From the NCBI GenBank assembly GCA_022606135.1, contig JABYQN010000001.1:1736001-1800000 (forward strand): a DNA stretch of 64,000 bases, written 5' to 3'. The position numbers and the translations under genes are program-made. The DNA is from Fomes fomentarius. Lineage: Eukaryota > Basidiomycota > Agaricomycetes > Polyporales > Polyporaceae. The first letter of the stretch is position 1. Each line of letters starts with the position of its first letter. This document shows positions 56,810 through 64,000 of this stretch, one piece after another. Below the pieces are notes generated by a model, which was given only the letters and a program-made list of their open reading frames with translations, ran no database searches and was not told where the DNA came from.

Positions 56810-59644
56810 TTAATTCTTGCCGGTGGCGACGCTCGACGGGACCCGTGACAGCCCTCTCTCCGCGGCGCGCACAGCGGTGGTCAAGTCCAAGTGGAAGTAC
56901 GGCGTCTCGGGCAGCATGATGAGCGCAGAGTGGCTCGATGCTGCCGGTTGGACTGTGCCTTCGGTCGATGACCGCGCGCTGATAGCGGCAATACTGGCGG
57001 AAGCGGAACCCATCGCGACTTCGGGATCGTGGACCTGCCCATGGACGCTCTTTGCATGCGAGGTGTGTTGCGGGTCCGCGATGTACTGGTCGTGGTAACG
57101 CGTCACAGGGGCAATCTCCTCGTGCATGTGGCTTGACACATTCCCCACGCCGAACCCACCAGCGATGAGCGCACGGCGGATCCAAGGAGAGAGGATTGTC
57201 GCAAAATGAAACTAGATGTAGCGAAAGTGTAAGGACGTCAACACTGCATAGATGCCCAGAATGGTGACGAGACTCACCTCGACAGGGCGGTCCGCCCAAC
57301 GCTCCACCTCTGTGCGGGTATCGATCAGTGCTTGGACACCAGTCGTATCTAAGTGGGACCTGCAAGATGCGGTCAGGGAGATTGAACGGCTAGCATGGCG
57401 ATATGCTTCTTACACTGCGGAAAGGTCGAGCACCACGGCATGGAGTGTAGGTTTCGTGGCGTCGCCTTCTAGCTCTGACTGTTTGCCAGAGTCGTTCCAC
57501 GGTCTGTCACCGGCTTTCACACCGGTCATATCCAATCCTCTTTTCGTGTGTTCCTTGACGTAGTCGACGATCGCGTCGTTCACGAGTGAGGAGTTCGGAT
57601 ACAGGAAGCTCTCCTCGAAGCGGTAAACGACAACTCCAGGGGAGGGCGGATACACGTGAACGTGCGGGTTCATGAGGAACTTATTCGGCTTTAGCGGGAT
57701 GTACACCTCTCGTGAGCTCGACTCAATCGTGTTTTGCAGAGTCACTCTCCCGAGGAAGTGACCGCGTGGACGGGCGAGGCGAATCAGAAGGAAAGCCAGG
57801 GACGCGGCGATGGACGTGTAGATGCCGTCTTCAATCGTCGCGAAGACCGTAACGAGCACTGACGCGACCCAGATGACGAACTCGACAGGCGAGACGCGCC
57901 AGAAGGAGTACACCTGTCTGGGCGACGCCACGAGGTCGGCCACAGCGTGAATGATCACCGCAGACAGGCCCGCACTCGGGATCCAGAAGAATGCCGGAGT
58001 GAGGCCATAGAGCGCGACGATGACCACCATTGCGCTGAATAGGCCGGAGGCAGGAGAGCGCACGCCAGACTTGGACTGGAGGGCTGAACGGGAGAAGGAG
58101 CCGGTGGCTGGATAGGCACCGAACAGCGTCCCGATGGTGTTCGTCACTCCAATGGCGATGAGTTCTTGGTTGGGATCGATCTTGTATCCGTTTACCCTCC
58201 CGAATGCTATTTACAAACCAGTTATAGCAATTGACTTGGAGCATACACGACATCTCAACTCACATTTTGAGATCGCGATGTGTTCCAGGAGCAGAATGAT
58301 AGTAGCGACGGGTAGCTGCCCGGCAAGTGCTTTCACCAACTCCGGGTCGATAGTAGGCTGTCCAAGGTGTTTAAAGCCCCTCGGAACCTGTTGCAGTATC
58401 TTGATGGGATACTTCCCGCCCGGAGTACCACGATGCCGCGTGTACAGCCACGACGCGATAGTGAGGACCACAATCACGAAGGCGTTCCGGAATACAGACA
58501 TAAAGAAAAACCAGCGCGCTACGAAGCCGAGAATAATCGCATGTCAGCTCGCAGTCCAACCTAGGTGAATGCAAGACAAACCCTTCGATGGATACCGCTT
58601 GGAGAGGCCGGCGCATATCCAACGAATGGCATAGAGCGACACCAATCCGGTAATTCCGAAAGCCGCATCAAGCTTTGTCGTTGGAAGCCTCTTCATAGTG
58701 TTGATGAACACCTTGTAGGTCGCCGCTCTTGTGCTGCGGAGTGAGGGTAAGTGAGTGTGGCTGCGATCAGCGGAGAGACGCTCACTCGAATCCACTGATT
58801 CCCATGAGACCAGGAAGCTGGCCTGAGACTATGTTGAGCGCGGAACCCGTCATGAAGCCGCTAACAGCGGGTGCGGGAATGAATTCGACGAGCCACCCGA
58901 GATGCAACAGGCCGATGCCGAGCACAATGAAGCCGCATATAAAGGCAACTGTGGTTGCTATCTGCGGGCCGTCCCATGTATTCGGATGTGCTTCGTTGAC
59001 ATGCCTGATGATCTGGGAAACCGTGAGCGACATGACCGCCACCGGGCCGATGGACACGTCCTTTGAGGTTGCGAAGAACTGAGCATTCCCAGATAACCAC
59101 CGTCAATCCCAAAAGTCAATGAGCCGAGGTGTGACGGTGCTTACACAGTATACCAAGACACCGACAAAGGACGAGTAAAGTCCATATTCGGGAGGCAGAG
59201 TAGCGATCTAGAAAATCAAGTAGTAACAGGTGGGTAGATGCTTCACCGGACGTCGAGATTGAAAACACCAACCTGCGCATACGACATGCTTTGCGGAACG
59301 AGCACGATACCAACCGTCAGGCCGGCGATGAGGTCCCCGCTAGCCCATCCTAGGTCTGTGAAACCGATGAACGGATGCCCCCGATGAAGCGAGCACTAGA
59401 CGAGGCTTACTGTACCGAGTTATCCAGCCAAAGATAGGGAAGAGGTTAACGACATAATCGACCACCTGTGAAAGAAGATATAAGTGAGCTGTACTCGTTG
59501 CATCAGTGCACTGAGGTGAAAACGGACCCGCTGCGTGGGATTATGGCCGAGCCTCCCCAACCATTCCCGCGTGGAGATCACTGGCGCATCCTCATTAGAG
59601 GCTCCCAGCGTGCGCCGGCAGGCCTTCTTTGCTTCTGAGAACAT
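56810..59644 (-). CDS. SulP-family sulfate permease, right-arm copy
   Basis: Second sulfate-permease paralogue, inverted relative to the first. It starts MFSEAKKACRRTLGASNEDA at 59644, then VVDYVVNLFPIFGWITRY with an intron at the same place as in the other copy. Helices include VSIGPVAVMSLTVSQIIRHV-like text near 59030, WLVEFIPAPAVSGFMTGSAL, KYPIKILQQVPRGFKHLGQ and FGAYPATGSFSRSALQSKSG. The STAS domain has GVVVYRFEESFLYPNSSLVN and ends FHLDLTTAVRAAERGLSRV and GKN at 56810. The membrane core is nearly identical in long blocks to the left copy; N-terminus and tail differ. All exons read through without stops, so both copies look functional. Confidence 0.95.
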
Positions 59645-60551
59645 GATTGCGCTGAGCGATGGCGGGGAATATCAGCTTCCACGCCTGTGGGGTTGCCGCT
59701 TTATATGTTTCTTGTCCACAGGATGCGCATAGTAATTCACGAATAACGAGAGGGGCCTGGGATCAGCGCGATGTGTTCCTTGCGCCACTGCTGAGTACGC
59801 CACTGTCAGGTCACGCGGGAGAGCAGGGAGACAAGTGGAACTGAGCAGCATGAGCATCGCTGGCTGCAAACGAGTGAAATCGCGGGGAATGCACATGTGC
59901 GGGATTCGCTAGAGGAATGTGTGAGAAACGGACTGGTAGGTTCGACGGTCTGACAAAGGGTGGAATTGCATCCGTGACGCACCTCGTAGCTTGGAATTGT
60001 CAATGACAACCGAGCCAAGCCAGCAGCCCCGACGTTGAGTAGCGAATGAGTAGCTACCTATTAAGCGCGATTCCCATACTCGGCAAGTGCTGTCCTTCTA
60101 GCAGTGCCACCGCGAAGGAACACGGCTCCGGAACGTCGTATCAGTCTCAGACAGCCCATACGGTCCAGACATGCCACTCTGTGCAACATATCAGCCGCCC
60201 ATCGTAGCATGTCGCATCTGCCAGACCTTCCCACCAAGTTGGCAAGCTTGTGACCTTCCTGTCGTGATTAATGGCACGCTTAAGTCGTCGGTCAGAACAA
60301 CAACGGCCGGAGGAAGAATTGACTTCTCACCTGAACGCGTCGTTGAATCCGATCCACTCGCAATACCAAGCGGCAAAACGTAAGATACATTTGATGTCAG
60401 AGATACTATATAGATCAATTACCACGCACAAGATACAACCCGATTCACCGTTCTGGGCTCGCAATAATATAATATTACACCACTCGCAGCTTCGCACTGC
60501 GGCAACCAAGGCTCCATCCGCAGGAGACGAAGGCGTCCTTGCATGGGGGTT
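59645..60551. other. Intergenic stretch, nothing recognised
   Basis: This 0.9-kb spacer corresponds to the 3.5-kb left-arm spacer that contains STRAP. I found no STRAP-like (WD) remnant in it. Confidence 0.5.
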
Positions 60552-62610
60552 TTATGCCGTGACGGTCACAGGCACCTTGCCATGCCACGCAGGGCTCAAA
60601 GCAATCCAAGCCGCCGCCTGGATGCCTCCTCCGAGGACAACCACTCCGGCCTTCTCAGCGGCAAGTGTGTATTGCTTGAAAGCCTTCACCTTTGCGTGAT
60701 CATATGTGCCTTTGGGTAGTTGCAGCCCGACCCAGGAGCGCAGAGGTTTTTCGGACCCACGGAGCCGTGCCAGTTCCAGCACTTTCATTAGGTGATGGAA
60801 GTGCGCTGGGACAGCTGATAGGTCCAGCTCCCGCGTCGAATTCACAGGCTCAGGACTGGAAGGTGTAGTACCATCCAGTTCAGGATGCGTGCTTGTTGGT
60901 TGAGGCTGTGGGCTCTTCAGCGTCTGGGGCGTAGGTGATGTGACATGGGGCATAGCAGCCGGCGCGACAGGCGGGGATTTCTTGTCAATGTTCAACGCCG
61001 CTAACGGCGGAGCGCTGCTGGGCCCATCCGAGGGGCCGGTTGGCAACGGTCCTTCCGAGTCAGATGAGCCTGTAATATCTTCGAACGATGTTGTGGGTGA
61101 TGTAGTCAGAGAGGGCGGCGAGGATTGCAGATAGCCACTGGGTATTCTTGACAGCGGTTCTACTGTCGCGGAACGTACGAATGGCGGGGCGTAATCCAGA
61201 GTGGGGAAAATAGAAGGAGCTGGCGCGATTACTGGCTTGGTTTCGTCAGAACAGGAACTGGAGTTGTCTTCCGAAACGATGATGGGTGTCGGAGGATGTT
61301 TCCCTACTCTCGCGTCTGAGGGCCCTTCAGCCTGTTCAGGAATGTGTGTTATTACAGTCCGGCCCAGCCATATACTATATAACTCACAGAATCAGAGACG
61401 GATCCGTTGATACACAACAGTCCGATGGCTGATCCTGTTGTACTTTCTAGTATAGAGACATCTATATCGGGCTGACTAATTCCATGTGGCTAATCGAGGC
61501 ATGACAAGTGGGTGCCAGTTAGTATGTTTGCGATAGGAAGCATATATTGAGGATCTGGGGAAGTATTCAAAAGATAGGAACTAGCACGCACTTGGGTGAA
61601 CGAGGTCGACGTCTGTCCATAGCTTCGCATGATTTCGACGATGTCCGGAATCGGTGTACGTGATAGAGGCTTGTCTAAACCATCGCACATGCCCATGAAT
61701 CGCAAGCCACTGTCGGTCAACTCATCCTTGGCCATAGGCTGATATATCGTCTCTAGCGTGTGTTTCTCATCCGTGGTCACGATCGACGGATTTCTTAGAT
61801 GGCGACTTTGAAAGAGATGACCAGGGCCATCGCCGTCGTTCACATCCAGAGGGGTGACCGGCGTTGAGGGAGTAGTGGCCTTGAACGATGGACGGCGGGC
61901 ATGTTTGGCAGCAGGCTGTGGCAGCGGCCCCCCAAACGACAGCGGCGGTCGTCGGGGAGAGCGCAGCAGGGCGTCATCCGAAACGCCGCGGGATGCCTCA
62001 AGCGTCTGCGTCCGGACAGTGGTCTTGCGCATTATGTCGGTATCCCAATCTAGGACGACCGATGCCTGGCACTTCAGGCTTGTGTGTGCGGTCTTGGGTG
62101 CAACGATGACAACACGGTACTTGCGCAGCCGGAGCACGGAGACGGCATACACGAAGTCGCGGTCGCCGGAAATCAGCACAATTGTCGCGGGAGCGGGGTT
62201 GTCAATGGCGTATGTGAGCATGTCCACTGCGGTCTGGCTTGAAAATTTAGTGGTACCTATGACCGAGGGAGGGACGCACCAATTATCATCTTGTCCGCAA
62301 CATCTTTCCTCCCATTGTGCGGACAGTCGGTTAGGGAGACCCCGCAGGACTGTAACTCCGAGCGAAGACCGATAGCCTTGGAGGAAAACTGTTCTGAGAG
62401 CTCGAGATATGCCTTGAAGAGCTTGACGCTGCCATATGTATGAGCAGCTTCGCGAATGTTGTTAACGACATCGTAACCCGGTGTGCTGCAGGGTGGGGTA
62501 CAGTTCTCTGCAAGTGATCAACGTTTACTGAGGTGATTTGGTCGGTAGATTATCTACGACGCACCGTAGTCCCAAAAGATGGCAACTTGCTCGTCGAAGC
62601 AGTGGTCCAT
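60552..62610 (-). CDS. NYN-domain (PIN-like) protein, right-arm copy
   Basis: Paralogue of the gene at 47229. Exon 1 (62565-62610) reads MDHCFDEQVAIFWDY and breaks in the same codon and phase as the left copy. Exon 2 has SVKLFKAYLELSEQFSSKAI and QSCGVSLTDCPHNGRKDVAD; exon 3 continues VDMLTYAIDNPAPATIVLIS then GDRDFVYAVSVLRLRKYRVV. The acidic metal residues are kept. A long linker includes RFMGMCDGLDKPLSRTPIPD, absent from the left copy. The C-terminal block (FHHLMKVLELARLRGSEKPL, SWVGLQLPKG, VKAFKQYTLAAEKAGVVVLG) matches the pattern of the left copy's OST-HTH-like end. Stop at 60552. Confidence 0.85.
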
Positions 62611-62971
62611 GACAGTCGGAGCAAACCCAGTCGAATGACAGGGACTGAAGCAGGAGAGGAAGAGTGCAGCTGGTGCTCTTGTGCATGTCCTGAGCATGGG
62701 CGGTACTTGTTGTGACAGCGCTAGTTCTCAGGACCATAGTGCTTCCGTGCCTAGTCCGGCATTGCTAGCGCGTGCACTGGATGATTCCCGTCTTGACGAG
62801 CAAGGCAGCAGCGAGGAGGGAGGATGTACGCAGAAAGGCTGAGAGTCAGGAAGGAGTCAGAGGAAGGTGAAGTGCTGCAGCACTCTGTCATAGCGTCGGA
62901 GTTAGACGAGTGAGTACTACTGTGTTGAAACTTGAGATTGAGAAGCTCAGATCAAGGGGCTTCCAGCGAGT

Positions 62972-62989
62972 AGATAAGATAAGATAAGA
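62972..62989 (+). repeat. GATAA tandem run upstream of GCS1
   Basis: GATAAGATAAGATAAGAT lies about 140-155 bp before the GCS1 start. Each unit contains a GATA-factor core (GATAAG), so it may be a microsatellite, a GATA-factor site cluster, or both. Confidence 0.6.
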
Positions 62990-63127
62990 TGACAGACATG
63001 CCACGTCCCGATCACTTAATGAACTGTTAGAACTGCAACCGTGACTGTGGCTCCCAACTCTATACTTTCTTCGGTCTACTAGCTCTGTGGTCCTGGCTAC
63101 TTGGCGTGCTGAATACTCTCCCACAAT

Positions 63128-64000
63128 ATGAGGCTGCTATGGCTACTGCTGCCTCTCGCACCCTCGGTGTTCGCGAAGCCAGGCAACGACTCGGACCCTC
63201 TCTTTTGGGGAACATACCGGCCCAACCTATACTTTGGTCTGCGCCCTAAGCTCCCCCAGTCTTTGATGACGGGCCTTATGTGGTTTGGAACGCAGGACTT
63301 CCAGTCTATCTCACGTACGTCTCACACATCTGTGCATATAGTCACAAGTGACCCATTCTGAACGAACAGGAACGCGACACGCGTGCGACCAGGGTGATGG
63401 CCTCCAAGGATACTCTTGGGCAGAATATGACCCGCGTGAGGGTGGCGTGCAAATGATCAAAGACGGTCCGAACAATGTCAAGATTACAACGGAGTTCCTC
63501 AAAGTGCCTGGAGGTGACTACGGAGGAAGCTGGGCAGCGAGGGTCAAAGGCGAGCCAATTAACCCTGGTAGATCTGTTTGGTTTTTCGTGCGCTCGGTTC
63601 ACTAGCTCATTTAACTGCGCGCGTTAGCCCTTCCCTCTCGTATATCTCCAATATTCTACTTCGGTCTGGAAGGCCTTGGCGGTATTGAGATGGAAACCGA
63701 AGAAGACGAGAATGTATGTCCGCTCTGCCGTCGCGTTGTATGTGTCATGACATTGCATAATCTCATAGGGCATCGAGGGACCAATTGTTTACACAGGCTC
63801 AACACCAGACCTCGATGACTTCACTATACGTGTTGTAGAAGGTGAGGAGCTGCTTTGTTGCCAGTACGTTCCAAGGCTTTCTCTGACATAATGTAGGTCC
63901 TAGTAACACGTTAGTCACTGAAGGGCCGCATGCGAGCACGTTTGCCCACAGGACCGGAAAGGCTCACCTCCTTAGTCTGCGCGTCCCCCCTGGACAAGTC
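63128..64000 (+). CDS. GCS1: Mannosyl-oligosaccharide glucosidase (glucosidase I), N-terminal part
   Basis: Glucosidase I (GH63, yeast Cwh41) trims the outermost glucose from N-glycans in the ER. The start at 63128 gives a signal sequence (MRLLWLLLPLAPSVFA), then LFWGTYRPNLYFGLRPKLPQ and SLMTGLMWFGTQDFQ, the family's N-terminal hallmark. Exon 2 reads RTRHACDQGDGLQGYSWAEY, DPREGGVQMIKD; then FYFGLEGLGGIEMETEEDEN and GPIVYTGSTPDLDDFTIRVV. The gene continues past the right edge, so the catalytic barrel is not seen. Four exons are visible. Confidence 0.92.

Overview
The window is nuclear DNA from a filamentous basidiomycete, most likely a wood- or litter-dwelling Agaricomycete. Genes are dense, on both strands, and broken by many short introns (about 50-80 nt, GTRNGT...YAG). 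They include families typical of Agaricomycetes: a DUF6534 seven-helix membrane protein, a GPI-type secreted cupredoxin, a DOMON-cytochrome b561 fusion and a GH31 alpha-xylosidase. I see no virus, transposase, rRNA or CRISPR. All assignments come from reading translations and splice signals by eye; no database search was run.

Layout. 1-7 kb: three minus-strand genes in series, namely a RAD51-paralogue recombinase (cut by the left edge), HID1 (Golgi/secretory sorting) and glutamate decarboxylase. 8.8-13.6 kb: DUF6534 membrane protein and DNA polymerase delta small subunit, both plus. 13.8-18.8 kb: a low-complexity hypothetical (-), a secreted cupredoxin (+) and PET100 (+). 18.9-31.6 kb: serine/threonine dehydratase (-), alpha-xylosidase (+), a three-exon CMC2 gene that long-ORF calling misses (-), transketolase with 6-nt and 16-nt micro-exons (+), QCR7 (-), nucleoside diphosphate kinase (+) and the DOMON-b561 protein (+). 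32.5 kb: a tiny membrane protein (-), followed by about 4 kb with no supportable gene. 36.8-46.5 kb: an EST1/SMG6-type protein with PIN nuclease domain, a mitochondrial short-chain dehydrogenase and a SnoaL/NTF2-like protein, all minus.

47.2-62.6 kb is the most striking part. A NYN-nuclease gene and a SulP sulfate permease gene, both plus, are mirrored by a second SulP and a second NYN gene, both minus. The order is NYN> (STRAP<) SulP> TACO1> <SulP <NYN. Paralogues share sequence and intron positions, so this looks like an old inverted duplication around a single-copy TACO1/YebC gene, with STRAP present in only one arm. The window ends inside glucosidase I (GCS1, +).

Functional themes. Respiratory biogenesis recurs (PET100, CMC2, QCR7, TACO1). 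Two DNA-maintenance genes, the RAD51 paralogue and POLD2, both carry clustered ACGCGT-type elements just upstream, suggesting shared G1/S (MBF-like) control. Several genes have TATA boxes 40-120 bp before the start codon, which help choose starts.
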